DNA of 64,000 nt, taken from the NCBI RefSeq assembly GCF_004342425.1, contig NZ_SLWQ01000003.1, positions 393,782-457,781 of the forward strand, read 5' to 3'. The stretch is from Dokdonella fugitiva. Lineage in GTDB: Bacteria; Pseudomonadota; Gammaproteobacteria; Xanthomonadales; Rhodanobacteraceae. Position 1 is the stretch's first letter; each line of letters starts with the position of its first letter. The notes under the pieces are model-generated. The model made no database searches. It saw only the letters and a list, made by a program, of their open reading frames with translations, and was not told the origin of the DNA. This document shows positions 23,407 to 32,281 of this stretch, one piece after another. Made by a program: the position numbers and the translations under genes.

Positions 23407-25131
23407 TTGGATGATCGTTCACGAAGGTCGGGGTGGCTGGGCCACGCAGTGATGGCGTTGCTGCTGCTCGCCGTGCTGCGAGCCGGGGCGAGCGAGGCGC
23501 CGATGTTCGTGGCGCGGCTCGAGCCGCCGCTGCCGCGCGAAGCCGCCGCGCGCATCGTCGCCGGGGCCGAGGACGCCCACTTCGTCGCCGAGCCGTACGC
23601 GGCCGCGACGCCGTCGCGCCTCGCCGGCGTCTGGTACCGCCTGCGGCTCGCCAGCGACTGGCGCGATCCGCGCCCACCGGTGCTCGACATCGCCGATCCG
23701 CAGGGACTCGAAGTCACCGTCTTCCTGCCACCCGCGTACGCCGGCGTGGAGCGCAGCGTCTACCGCGCCGACGGCGGCGAGTTCACGCGCCATGCGATCT
23801 CCATCGTGCTGCCGGACGACCTGCGCGCGGACCAGCCGGTGTACCTGTGGTTCGGGCCGGCGAGTGCCGTGCCGCGCCGGCTCGCGATCACCGACATGGC
23901 GCAGGCGCGTACGCGCGACCTCGTCAGCGCGCGGCTCGACATCCTGTTCCCGGCGATCCAGCTGGCCACGCTGCTGGTCATGCTGAGCTTCTTCATCGTG
24001 CTGCGCGAACGCGTGTATGCGTACTTCGTCGGCCAGATGCTGTTCATCGTGCTGTTCGAGTTCTACGAGTCCGGCGTCGGCTTCGAGTACGCCCCGCTCG
24101 CCTGGCTCGCGCCGCTCGGCATCCGCGCGACCTGGCTGATGTCGCTGCTCGCGGCGATCCTGTCGACCGATTTCGCGCGCCAGTTCCTCGACCTGCCGCA
24201 CGGCGCGCCGCGGCTCGATCGCGTGCTCGCGGCCGCGAGCTGGCCGCTCGTCGCGCTCGCGTTGCTCGTGGTCGCGCCCGGGATCGAAGCGACCGGCTGG
24301 CTCGAGGACGTGCTGTCGTTCGCGTTCCTGCTGCTCGCGCCGCTGCTGCTCGTCGCCGGACTCCTCGCCTGGCAGCAGGGCGGTCGGCGTGGCGGCTACT
24401 ACCTGTGCGCGTGGGTGCCCGGCCTGCTGCTCGTGATCCTGCGCGCGCTCCAGCTGACCTTGCACTGGCCGCAGCCGGTGTGGCTCGAATTCGCGCTGCC
24501 GGCCGCGTTCGCGTTCGCCGCCATCGTGCTCGCGTTCGGCCTTGCCGACCACATCGTGTCGATCCGCCACGAGCGCGACATCGCGCACCGGCTCGCCGAG
24601 CACGACATGCTCACCGGCGTGCTCAGCCGCCGCGCGATCGTCGCACGCCTGCGCAGCGCGTTCGTCGTCGCGCGCGCGCAGGAAAGGCCGCTCGCGGTGC
24701 TGTTCCTCGACCTCGACCACTTCAAGCGCGTCAACGACAGCTACGGCCATCGTGCCGGCGACCAGTGCCTGCGCGCGGTGATCGCGCCGATCGCGACCGA
24801 ATTGCGCCAGGGCGATGCGCTCGGCCGCTACGGCGGCGAGGAGTTCCTCGTCGTGCTGCCCGGCGCGACGGTGGCCAACGCCGAAGGCGTCGCCGAGCGC
24901 ATCCGCCGGCGCGTCGAGGAGATGCCGATGCTGATATCCGGCGTGCGCGTGGGGCTCACCCTCAGCATCGGCGTCGCCACGCTCGAGCCGGACGTGGCGA
25001 CGCCGGACGACCTCATCGAGCGCGCCGACGCGGCCCTGTACCTGTCCAAGAGCGGCGGCCGCAACCTCGTCAGCACGCACCGCGGCCCACTGGCGCCGGC
25101 TGCCGAAACCGCGCACGGCCCGGCCGAGTGA
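23407..25131 (+). CDS. Membrane diguanylate cyclase with 7TMR-DISM-like sensor region
   Basis: Protein of up to 574 aa. The TTG at 23407 has GAAGAAGGG upstream and gives a full signal peptide; an internal ATG at 23452 is the alternative. After the signal peptide comes a ~140-residue periplasmic beta-rich domain, then about seven membrane spans (residues ~180-395), then a GGDEF domain. The active site reads GGEEF near residue 476, and an inhibitory RxxD site (RQGD) lies five residues upstream. The enzyme should make cyclic di-GMP with product inhibition, in response to an extracytoplasmic signal. Confidence 0.9.
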   Translation: MDDRSRRSGWLGHAVMALLLLAVLRAGASEAPMFVARLEPPLPREAAARIVAGAEDAHFVAEPYAAATPSRLAGVWYRLRLASDWRDPRPPVLDIADPQGLEVTVFLPPAYAGVERSVYRADGGEFTRHAISIVLPDDLRADQPVYLWFGPASAVPRRLAITDMAQARTRDLVSARLDILFPAIQLATLLVMLSFFIVLRERVYAYFVGQMLFIVLFEFYESGVGFEYAPLAWLAPLGIRATWLMSLLAAILSTDFARQFLDLPHGAPRLDRVLAAASWPLVALALLVVAPGIEATGWLEDVLSFAFLLLAPLLLVAGLLAWQQGGRRGGYYLCAWVPGLLLVILRALQLTLHWPQPVWLEFALPAAFAFAAIVLAFGLADHIVSIRHERDIAHRLAEHDMLTGVLSRRAIVARLRSAFVVARAQERPLAVLFLDLDHFKRVNDSYGHRAGDQCLRAVIAPIATELRQGDALGRYGGEEFLVVLPGATVANAEGVAERIRRRVEEMPMLISGVRVGLTLSIGVATLEPDVATPDDLIERADAALYLSKSGGRNLVSTHRGPLAPAAETAHGPAE

Positions 25132-25188
25132 TGCGCTGCGCGGCGGCGCGATGCCGGCGGGACTCGGCGCCGTGCGGCGCGACCCTCC

Positions 25189-25851
25189 CTACGGCGATGC
25201 GGCGCCCTCGGCATGCGCGGCGCGCGCACGCTCGACGCCGACCGGCAGCGCGGCGATGCGCCGGTATTCCGCGCCGTCGAACAGGCGCGGATCGGCGAGC
25301 CAGGCCTCGATCATCGGCGTCGCATCATTGCCCCAGAAGAGTTCGCCTCCGAGTGCGAGCGTCGGCACGCCGAACACGCCGGCCGCGAGCGCCGCATCGG
25401 TGTTCGCGCGCAGGCGGGCCTTGGCGTCGTCCGCGGCGATCGCCGCGGACGCATCGTCGATGCCGAGCGCAGCGGCGACGTCGGCGAGTTCGCCCGCGCT
25501 CGTCCCGCTGCGGCCATCGCGCCAGAGATGTTCGAAGATCGCGGTCACGGCATCCCAACCACCGCCCGCGGCGATGCACAGGCGCAGCGCGGCGAGCGAA
25601 TTGAAGGGATGCGCGGGCGGGAAACGCAAGCCGATGCCGGCGCGCCCGGCTTCCCACTGCACGAAGCGGTAGGTGAACTCGCGCTTGCCCGCGATCTCGG
25701 CCGGGCCGAGCTGCCCGTGCCGCGCGAGCACGGCACCGAACACGATCGGCACCGGCTCGATCACGAGGCGTTCGCGCAGGGCGCGCAGCGCGGGCAGCTG
25801 CAGGTACGCGAACGGCGAAACGAAATCGAAATACCAGCTGGCGGTGGGCAT
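25189..25851 (-). CDS. 2-hydroxychromene-2-carboxylate isomerase-like (DsbA superfamily)
   Basis: Protein of 220 aa. The thioredoxin-fold kappa-GST/HCCA isomerase family is recognised from YFDFVSPFAYL (catalytic Ser instead of Cys), PPAHPFNSLAALRL and FGVPTLALGGELFWGND. These enzymes use glutathione in aromatic degradation, and many homologues have unknown substrates. Its ATG lies two bases after the fadE stop, so it is the second gene of an operon with the acyl-CoA dehydrogenase. Confidence 0.88.
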   Translation of the reverse strand: MPTASWYFDFVSPFAYLQLPALRALRERLVIEPVPIVFGAVLARHGQLGPAEIAGKREFTYRFVQWEAGRAGIGLRFPPAHPFNSLAALRLCIAAGGGWDAVTAIFEHLWRDGRSGTSAGELADVAAALGIDDASAAIAADDAKARLRANTDAALAAGVFGVPTLALGGELFWGNDATPMIEAWLADPRLFDGAEYRRIAALPVGVERARAAHAEGAASP

Positions 25852-25853
25852 CG

Positions 25854-28274
25854 TCAGTGCAATGTCTTGTAGGTTTCGGGATCGAACGCGTCGACCGCGA
25901 TCACTTCGTCGCGCGCATCACGCGCATCGTTGAGCAGCTCGTACTCGGCGCCACTGATCACGCCCGCCGTGACGCCGAGCTCGTCGAGCAGGTAGCCTGG
26001 CGCGCGGTCGAGCTTGCCCGCGCGTACCGCGTCGCGCAGCTTGGTCTCGATCGGGATCGCGCGCACCGCCTTGTCGAGTGCGGCTTCGAGCGAGCCGAGG
26101 CCGGGTTCCCCGGGCGGCGGCACGAACACGTCGGCGGTGAGCGTGGTGCGCGCCTCGCGGTTCTCGAGGATGTCGCGCGCGACCTCGCTGCCGAGGCGGT
26201 CGGACGGGGGGCGGAAGCGCGCGCCCAGGGGGAAGATCGCGAGCTTGAGCAGCACCGCGGCCCAGCGCACCGGCAGGTTGTCGAGCACGCCGAGCAGGGC
26301 CTCCTGGATGCGGTACAGGCACAGCTCCGCCGACCAGCACGCGAGCGCGTGGTTGGGCCGCGTTTTCGGCTCGTCGTGGTAGCGCTTGAGCGCGGCGCTG
26401 GCGAGGTAGAGGTAGGCGAGCGCGTCGGCGAGGCGGCCCGACAGCTTCTCGCGGCGCTTGAGCGAGCCGCCGAGCGTGCCCATCGCGGTATCCGACACGA
26501 TCGTGAACGCGGCCGAGAAGCGCGACAGGTGCTGGTAGTAGCGGTGCGTGTCCTCGGTGCGCGGCACGCCGGCGAGGCGCGCTCCGCTCCACGCGAGCAG
26601 CTTCGCGCGCACCGCGCGCGTGACGAACAGGTTGACGTGGCCGAAGATCGCGCGGTCGAATGCGACGAGGTCGTCCTTCGCGACCGCGTCGATCTCCTTC
26701 TGCACGAACGGATGGCAACGGATCGCGCCCTGGCCGTAGACGATCATCGAGCGCGTGAGGATGTTCGCGCCCTCGACCGTGATGCCGATCGGCACTGCGT
26801 CCCACGCTCGCGCGAGCGCGTTGCGCGGGCCACGCTGGATCGCGCTGCCGGCGCGGATGTCCATCGCGTCGGCGACCACGCCGCGCATCGCTTCGGTCAG
26901 GTACGCCTTGCAGATGTTGCCGATCACCGCGGGCTTCTCGCCCGCATCGAGCGCACCGCAGGTGAGCGTGCGCGCCGCGGTCATGAGGTAGGTCGTGCCG
27001 GCGATGCGCGCGAGCGGTTCCTCGATGCCTTCGAAGCGGCCGATCGGCGTGTCGAACTGCTCGCGCACGGTCGCGTAGGCGCCGCAGATGCGCGTGGCGA
27101 GTTGCGCGGCACCGATGGACAGTGCCGGAAGCGAGATCGAACGACCCGCGGCGAGTGATTCCATGAGCATGCGCCAGCCGCGACCGATCTGCTCGCGTCC
27201 GCCGATCACCGCCTCGTCGAGCGGAACGAACACGTCCTTGCCGACGATCGGCCCGTTCATGAACGGCACGCCCATCGGATCATGGCGCAGGCCGATCTCG
27301 ATGCCCGGCGTCGCACGCGGGATCAGCGCGCAGGTGATGCCGCGGTCTTCCTGCTCGCCGATCAGCCGGTTCGGATCCTTGAGGCGGAACGCGAGGCCGA
27401 TCAGGGTCGCGACCGGAGCGAGCGTGATGTAGCGCTTCTTCCACTCCAGGCGCAGGCCGAGCACCTCGACGCCGTCGACGACGCGCTTCTCGACGACGCC
27501 GACCGACTGCGTCGCCGCCGCGTCCGAGCCCGCCTCCGGGCCGGTCAGCGCGAAGCACGGGATCTCTTCGCCGCGCGCGAGCCGCGCGAGGTACTTCCGC
27601 TTCTGCGCTTCGGTACCGTAGTGCAGCAGCAGTTCACCCGGGCCGAGCGAATTGGGCACCATCACGGTGACTGCCGCGGTGATCGATCGGCTCGCGAGGC
27701 GCGTGACCACGCGCGAATGGCCTATCGCCGAGAAGCCGAGCCCGCCGTGCTCCTTCGGGATGATCATGCCGAGGAAGCGCTGCTCCTTGATGTACTGCCA
27801 GATCTCCGGCGGCAGGTCGCGCCGCTGGTACACGTCCCAGTCGTCGAGGCGCCGGCACAGTTCCTCGACCGGACCGTTGAGGAACGCCTGTTCCTCGGCG
27901 CTGAGCGGCGCCGGCGCGAAGTCGAGCAGCTTCTGCCAGTCGGGCATGCCGCCGAACAGGTCGCCGTCCCACCACACCGTGCCCGCTTCGAGCGCGATGC
28001 GTTCGGTGTCGCCGAGGCGCGGCAGCACCCTCGCGAACACCGGCATCACGAAGCGCGAGACGAGTGCGCGCCGCAGCAGCGGCACGCCGAAGACGAGCGC
28101 GAGGACGAGTGCGACGAACACGCAGGTGGCGAACAGGGTCGGGTGCGTGACGCCGGCGAAGCGCCAGCCGAGCAGCCAGGCTGCCGTGGCGGCGACCCAG
28201 GCGAGGAAGCCGAGGCCGCGGAACGCGAGCGCCGCGAACAGCGCGAGCGCGAGGAGCAGGACGATCCAGATCAT
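25854..28274 (-). CDS. fadE: Acyl-CoA dehydrogenase, FadE type
   Basis: Protein of 806 aa, the long membrane-associated FadE form. The ATG at 28274 follows GGAGG by seven bases. Two hydrophobic segments at the N-terminus (residues 1-20 and ~30-75) should bind the membrane. The acyl-CoA dehydrogenase core includes FALTGPEAGSDAAATQS, IPKEHGGLGFSAIGHS and YGQGAIRCHPFVQKEI; the C-terminal third matches DUF1974. It catalyses the first step of fatty-acid beta-oxidation. Co-transcribed with the HCCA isomerase-like gene. Confidence 0.94.
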   Translation of the reverse strand: MIWIVLLLALALFAALAFRGLGFLAWVAATAAWLLGWRFAGVTHPTLFATCVFVALVLALVFGVPLLRRALVSRFVMPVFARVLPRLGDTERIALEAGTVWWDGDLFGGMPDWQKLLDFAPAPLSAEEQAFLNGPVEELCRRLDDWDVYQRRDLPPEIWQYIKEQRFLGMIIPKEHGGLGFSAIGHSRVVTRLASRSITAAVTVMVPNSLGPGELLLHYGTEAQKRKYLARLARGEEIPCFALTGPEAGSDAAATQSVGVVEKRVVDGVEVLGLRLEWKKRYITLAPVATLIGLAFRLKDPNRLIGEQEDRGITCALIPRATPGIEIGLRHDPMGVPFMNGPIVGKDVFVPLDEAVIGGREQIGRGWRMLMESLAAGRSISLPALSIGAAQLATRICGAYATVREQFDTPIGRFEGIEEPLARIAGTTYLMTAARTLTCGALDAGEKPAVIGNICKAYLTEAMRGVVADAMDIRAGSAIQRGPRNALARAWDAVPIGITVEGANILTRSMIVYGQGAIRCHPFVQKEIDAVAKDDLVAFDRAIFGHVNLFVTRAVRAKLLAWSGARLAGVPRTEDTHRYYQHLSRFSAAFTIVSDTAMGTLGGSLKRREKLSGRLADALAYLYLASAALKRYHDEPKTRPNHALACWSAELCLYRIQEALLGVLDNLPVRWAAVLLKLAIFPLGARFRPPSDRLGSEVARDILENREARTTLTADVFVPPPGEPGLGSLEAALDKAVRAIPIETKLRDAVRAGKLDRAPGYLLDELGVTAGVISGAEYELLNDARDARDEVIAVDAFDPETYKTLH

Positions 28275-28342
28275 GTCGCCACCTCCGTCGTCGGAACGAT
28301 GATTATGCCCGTTGCGGCCGCTGGCCGTGGCCATGCCCTGCG

Positions 28343-28348
28343 TAGAAT
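28343..28348 (+). promoter_or_regulatory. Candidate -10 box of the 445-aa membrane protein gene
   Basis: TAGAAT lies 28 bp upstream of the ATG at 28376, giving a short leader that contains a GGGGGAAA ribosome-binding site. No clear -35. Confidence 0.4.
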
Positions 28349-28375
28349 GCGCGCTCGAACCGGGGGAAACGTCGC

Positions 28376-29713
28376 ATGCGCATCATCGCCCTGCTGCTGC
28401 TCGGCCTGACCGTGTATTTCGCCGTCGGATTGTTCCGGCCCGCGCGTTACGAGGGGCCGCGCTACGTGCCGCCGGCTGCGGCAGACAGCCCGGCGATGCG
28501 CGCGTTGCGTGCGCGCCCGCTGCCCGCCGACGACGCCGCGCGCGACGACGTCTTCGTCGAACTGGTCGCGTTGCAGCAGCACGAGGACGCGACCGCCTAT
28601 GCGCGCTGGATGCAGGCGCGCGCATGGCGTGCATTCCTCGGTCGCCCCGAGCCTGCGCTCGCCGACGTCGGCGCGGCGATCGACGCCGGTCGCGACGGCG
28701 AGGCCGGGCTCGCCGCGCTGCGCGCCGACGTGCTCGCCGCGGTCGTCGCGGTGCGCATCGAAACCGCGCTCGCGCCGGCCCTGCTCGACCTGTACGTCGC
28801 CGGCGAGGACATGTCGCGCGGGCGCGTGCTCACCGCGGTCGCGCCCGGGTTGTGGAGCATCGATGCGGGCCGTTTCCACGCCTACCGCGTCGCGGTCAAG
28901 GTGCGCAATCTTTCCCGGGCACCGATCGTCGGCACGCCGCTCGCGCCGCTTCGCCTCGTGATCGCGTGGGACGGCGAGCGCGACAAGAGCGTACGCTGCG
29001 AGTCGCCGCGCGAACCGCGCCTCGAGCCGGGCATCGAAGTCACGTTCTGGTGCAGGAGCATGGCCGACCTCGGCTGGACGACCGCCGAGGAGCCGGTCGA
29101 ATGGCTGCGCAGCGGCGCCGCCGCCGACGATCATCGCCTCGAGCTCGTCGCCGAGGCCTCCTCGCTCGCGATTCCTGCGCTCGGCCTCGCGCTGCGCCGC
29201 GGTGGCAACGACTATCGCACGCCCGAACTCGACCGTGCCGCCGAGTTCGCGCGCCATCGCGCGGGCGAGCGCGGTTGCCACGAGCGCGGTACCTGCCTGC
29301 GCGACATGTTCGCCCGCACCGGCCAGTGGCGCGCGACGTGCGCATGGGCTCTCGCCGCGCTCGCCGTATGCGCGGCCGCGGCGACGCTCGGCCGGTGGCG
29401 CGCGACCGCGGTGCTGCTCGCGCTGCTCACGACGGTCAGCGCCGGCATGCGCGCACTGGTCGCGGGCGCAGGCGACGTGCATCCGCTCCGGCCGCTGCAT
29501 GCAGCGGTCTGGATCGCCGCGTGCGCCGGGCTCGTCGCGCTCGCGTGGTCGTTGCGTGCGCCGTTGTCGGACTGGCGTGCAATGCGCACCCGCCCCCATC
29601 CCGCGGTAATCCACGCGCGCTGGGCCGCGGCCGCGGGCGCGCTGGCGGTGATCACCGCGATCGCCTACGCCGTGCTCGCGTCGTGGGCGCTGTGGTCGGC
29701 GTTCCGCCGCTAG
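28376..29713 (+). CDS. Membrane protein of unknown function
   Basis: Protein of 445 aa. One N-terminal membrane span (residues ~3-20) leads into a ~300-residue soluble, probably periplasmic region with an Arg/Asp-rich helical part (residues ~45-150). A beta-rich part follows (AYRVAVKVRNLSRAPIVG). The C-terminus has four more spans (about residues 322-342, 348-365, 377-398 and 420-440). Cysteines at VRCES, FWCRS, GCHERGTC could form disulphides. I recognise no family. A GGGGGAAA box supports the ATG. Confidence 0.75.
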   Translation: MRIIALLLLGLTVYFAVGLFRPARYEGPRYVPPAAADSPAMRALRARPLPADDAARDDVFVELVALQQHEDATAYARWMQARAWRAFLGRPEPALADVGAAIDAGRDGEAGLAALRADVLAAVVAVRIETALAPALLDLYVAGEDMSRGRVLTAVAPGLWSIDAGRFHAYRVAVKVRNLSRAPIVGTPLAPLRLVIAWDGERDKSVRCESPREPRLEPGIEVTFWCRSMADLGWTTAEEPVEWLRSGAAADDHRLELVAEASSLAIPALGLALRRGGNDYRTPELDRAAEFARHRAGERGCHERGTCLRDMFARTGQWRATCAWALAALAVCAAAATLGRWRATAVLLALLTTVSAGMRALVAGAGDVHPLRPLHAAVWIAACAGLVALAWSLRAPLSDWRAMRTRPHPAVIHARWAAAAGALAVITAIAYAVLASWALWSAFRR

Positions 29714-29858
29714 CGAAGCCCGGCGTTTCCGCGGGCGCCGCAACGCCTGCCGGGGTGCCGCGTGGGCGGGAACGACGCGGCTCCGGCCCGTTCGGGCCGC
29801 ACCGTGCCGCGCCGCGCGAACGTTGCGACGCGCCGCGGGAAGCTGCGAAGATCCGTCG

Positions 29859-30647
29859 ATGAAGAACAAGTCCGACATCGTCAACAACTGGCTGCCTCGC
29901 TACACCGGATCGCCGCTCGACCGCTTCGGCGAGCACGTCCTTCTCACCAACTTCGGCCACTACGTCGAGTTGTTCGCGCAATGGCACGACGTCGAGGTGC
30001 AGGGGCGCGACCGGCCGATGCCGAACGCGACCGCGGACGGCATCACGATGATCAACTTCGGCATGGGCAGCCCGAACGCGGCGACCGTGATGGACCTGCT
30101 GTCGGCGATCGGGCCGAAGGCGGCGCTGTTCCTCGGCAAGTGCGGCGGCCTCAAGAAGAAGAACCAGCTCGGCGACCTCGTGCTGCCGATCGCCGCGATC
30201 CGTGGCGAAGGCACGTCGAACGACTACCTGCTGCCGGAAGTGCCGGCGCTGCCCGCGTTCCAGCTGCAGCGCGCGGTGTCGACGATGATCCGCGACCTCG
30301 GCCACGACTACTGGACCGGCACCGTCTACACGACCAACCGGCGCGTGTGGGAGCACGACCTCGCGTTCAAGGAATACCTGCGCAAGACGCGCTGCATGGC
30401 GATCGACATGGAGACCGCGACGGTGTTCGCGGCCGGTTTCGCCAACCATATCCCGACCGGCGCGTTGCTGCTCGTGTCCGACCAGCCGATGATCCCGGAG
30501 GGCGTGAAGACCGAGGCGAGCGACAAGCTGATCACCGCGAACTTCGTCGAGGCGCACATCAAGGTCGGCATCGAGGCGCTCAGGCTCGTGCGGCGCAACG
30601 GCCGCAGCGTGAAGCACCTGCGTTTCGAGGACGACAACGACGCCTGA
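29859..30647 (+). CDS. amn: AMP nucleosidase, short form
   Basis: Protein of 262 aa, matching only the C-terminal catalytic half of the enterobacterial enzyme; short forms are common outside enterobacteria. It hydrolyses AMP to adenine and ribose 5-phosphate. Nucleoside phosphorylase-like motifs include INFGMGSPNAATVMD, FLGKCGGLKKKNQLGDLV, and the substrate-binding AIDMETATVFA with the conserved Met-Glu-Thr. The start at 29859 begins the conserved KNKSDIVNNWLPRYTG block. The adenine formed can be reused by Apt, encoded 1 kb downstream on the other strand. Confidence 0.9.
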   Translation: MKNKSDIVNNWLPRYTGSPLDRFGEHVLLTNFGHYVELFAQWHDVEVQGRDRPMPNATADGITMINFGMGSPNAATVMDLLSAIGPKAALFLGKCGGLKKKNQLGDLVLPIAAIRGEGTSNDYLLPEVPALPAFQLQRAVSTMIRDLGHDYWTGTVYTTNRRVWEHDLAFKEYLRKTRCMAIDMETATVFAAGFANHIPTGALLLVSDQPMIPEGVKTEASDKLITANFVEAHIKVGIEALRLVRRNGRSVKHLRFEDDNDA

Positions 30648-30690
30648 TCGATCGCGTCGACGCGCGCCACGGCGAACCGGAGCCCCGCAC

Positions 30691-31401
30691 ATGCCCAGAC
30701 GCAAGCGCACCACCCGCCACAGCGAGCGTCACCGCAGCGAACACATCGGCTGGCTGCGCGCCGCCGTGCTCGGTGCGAACGACGGCATCCTGTCCACCGC
30801 AGGCCTCGTCGTCGGCGTGGCGAGCGCGCAAGCCCCGAAGAGTGCCGTGATGCTGGCCGGATTCGCCGGCCTCGTCGCGGGCGGCTTCTCGATGGCCGCG
30901 GGCGAGTACGTTTCGGTGAGTTCGCAGACCGACACCGAAACCGCCGACCGCACGCGCGAAGAGCATGAACTGGCGACCGATCCCGCGGGCGAACGCGAGG
31001 AACTCGTCAACATCTACGTCGGGCGCGGCCTCGACCGCGCACTCGCCGGCAAGGTCGCCGACCAGATGATGGCGCACGACGCGCTCGGCGCGCACCTGCG
31101 CGACGAGCTGGGGCTCAGCGAGACGCTGCGCGCGCGGCCGATCCAGGCTGCACTGACTTCGGCCGCGACGTTCGCCGCGGGGTCGGCACTGCCATTGCTC
31201 GCGGTCGTCCCGGCGCCGGTCGACCATGTCGCGACGGTCGTCGCGGGCGTCGCGCTGTTCGCCCTCGGCGTACTCGGCGCGGTCGCCGCGCGCGCGGGCG
31301 GCGCGCCGGCGATCACCGGTGCCGCGCGCGTGCTGTTCTGGGGCGCGCTCGCAATGGCCGCCACCGCGGCGATCGGCAGGCTGTCCGGCGTCGCGGTGTG
31401 A
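30691..31401 (+). CDS. VIT1/CCC1-family Fe2+/Mn2+ transporter
   Basis: Protein of 236 aa with a typical VIT layout. The first helix carries the signature LRAAVLGANDGILSTAGLVVG, and the second has GGFSMAAGEYVSVSSQ. A cytoplasmic metal-binding helical domain follows (REEHELATDPAGEREELVNIY), then three C-terminal helices. It exports or sequesters divalent iron or manganese. It lies 43 bp after the AMP nucleosidase gene on the same strand and may share its transcript. Confidence 0.92.
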   Translation: MPRRKRTTRHSERHRSEHIGWLRAAVLGANDGILSTAGLVVGVASAQAPKSAVMLAGFAGLVAGGFSMAAGEYVSVSSQTDTETADRTREEHELATDPAGEREELVNIYVGRGLDRALAGKVADQMMAHDALGAHLRDELGLSETLRARPIQAALTSAATFAAGSALPLLAVVPAPVDHVATVVAGVALFALGVLGAVAARAGGAPAITGAARVLFWGALAMAATAAIGRLSGVAV

Positions 31402-31431
31402 TTCCCGGTGGCCGGAAAGCAGGCAGGGCCG

Positions 31432-31620
31432 AGGCCCGAAACACGAAGGACACGAGGGAAAAACGGAATCAGGAAAAAAAGCTCCGGACACGGAGCGCGG
31501 GGCAAGGAAGAGCGATTTCCATTGGAGGGCTCTTCCTCCGCGTGCCCCGTGTTCCAGTCCTTGGACTGCTCTCTTTTCCTTCGTGTGCGTCGTGTTCCAG
31601 GCGTGTGCTCGGCTTCCCAT
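31432..31620. repeat. Purine-rich ACGAAGGACACG-type intergenic element
   Basis: A structured element sits between two convergent genes and is visibly less GC-rich than the neighbours. The outer arms, AAACACGAAGGACACGAGGG (31439-31458) and CCTTCGTGTGCGTCGTGTTCC (about 31578-31598), are imperfect inverted repeats. An inner pair is built on GGAAGAGC / GCTCTTCC, and a perfect small hairpin CAGTCC-TT-GGACTG lies near 31556-31569. A related copy lies at 38015-38155. Confidence 0.65.
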
Positions 31621-31645
31621 GCCGACGCGCGAAGCGGCGCGATGA

Positions 31646-32161
31646 TCAGTACGACAGCAGGGCGTGCAGGGGGGCGTTGCCCCAGCGGGCGCGGCCGGGG
31701 AGGGCGGCGAGTTCGATGAGGACGCTCGCGCCGAGAACGGTCGCGCCGAGGCGCTCGACCAGCGCGCGGGCGGCGCACAGCGTGCCGCCGGTCGCGAGCA
31801 CGTCGTCGGCGATGAGCACGCGCTCGCCCGCGCGCAACGCGCCCTCGCGCGCTTCGAGGCGATCGCGCGCGTATTCGAGTTCGTAGTCGACCGCGACCAC
31901 CGGTGGCGGCAGCTTGCCGGGCTTGCGCAGCGGCACGAAGCCGGCGCCGAGCGCGGTCGCGAGCGCGGCGCCGAAGATGAAGCCACGCGCCTCGATCGCG
32001 CACACGGCCTGCACCCGCGCGTCACGCCAGGGCTCGGCCAGCAGGGCGATGCAACGCGCGAACTCGCCCGCGTCGGCGAGCAGCGGCGTGACGTCACGGA
32101 ACACGATGCCCGGTGTCGGGAAATCCGGCACGGCGCGGATCAGGCTGGCGAGCTTCTGCAT
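31646..32161 (-). CDS. apt: Adenine phosphoribosyltransferase
   Basis: Protein of 171 aa, standard length. It makes AMP from adenine and PRPP. The N-terminal LIRAVPDFPTPGIVFRDVTPLL, the substrate loop EARGFIFG, and the PRPP-binding VLIADDVLATGGT are all present. The ATG at 32161 starts the conserved region; the frame is open further upstream but without support. Confidence 0.95.
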   Translation of the reverse strand: MQKLASLIRAVPDFPTPGIVFRDVTPLLADAGEFARCIALLAEPWRDARVQAVCAIEARGFIFGAALATALGAGFVPLRKPGKLPPPVVAVDYELEYARDRLEAREGALRAGERVLIADDVLATGGTLCAARALVERLGATVLGASVLIELAALPGRARWGNAPLHALLSY

Positions 32162-32281
32162 GGGTACGTCCGGACACGCGAAGAATGGCGGGTAGGGCGG
32201 GTCGAGGCACGTAGCGGCGAGTCCCGCCGTCACGTAGCGGCGGCACGCGCGCTGCGCGTACCGCCCTGCGCGGCCTGGCGC

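Noticed and set aside
31408..31886. Small ORFs reading KHEGHEGKTESGKK or NTKDTREKRNQEKK over the intergenic element
   Set aside because: These are the usual spurious translations of ACGAAGGACACG repeats. They have no ribosome-binding site and run into the antisense of apt.
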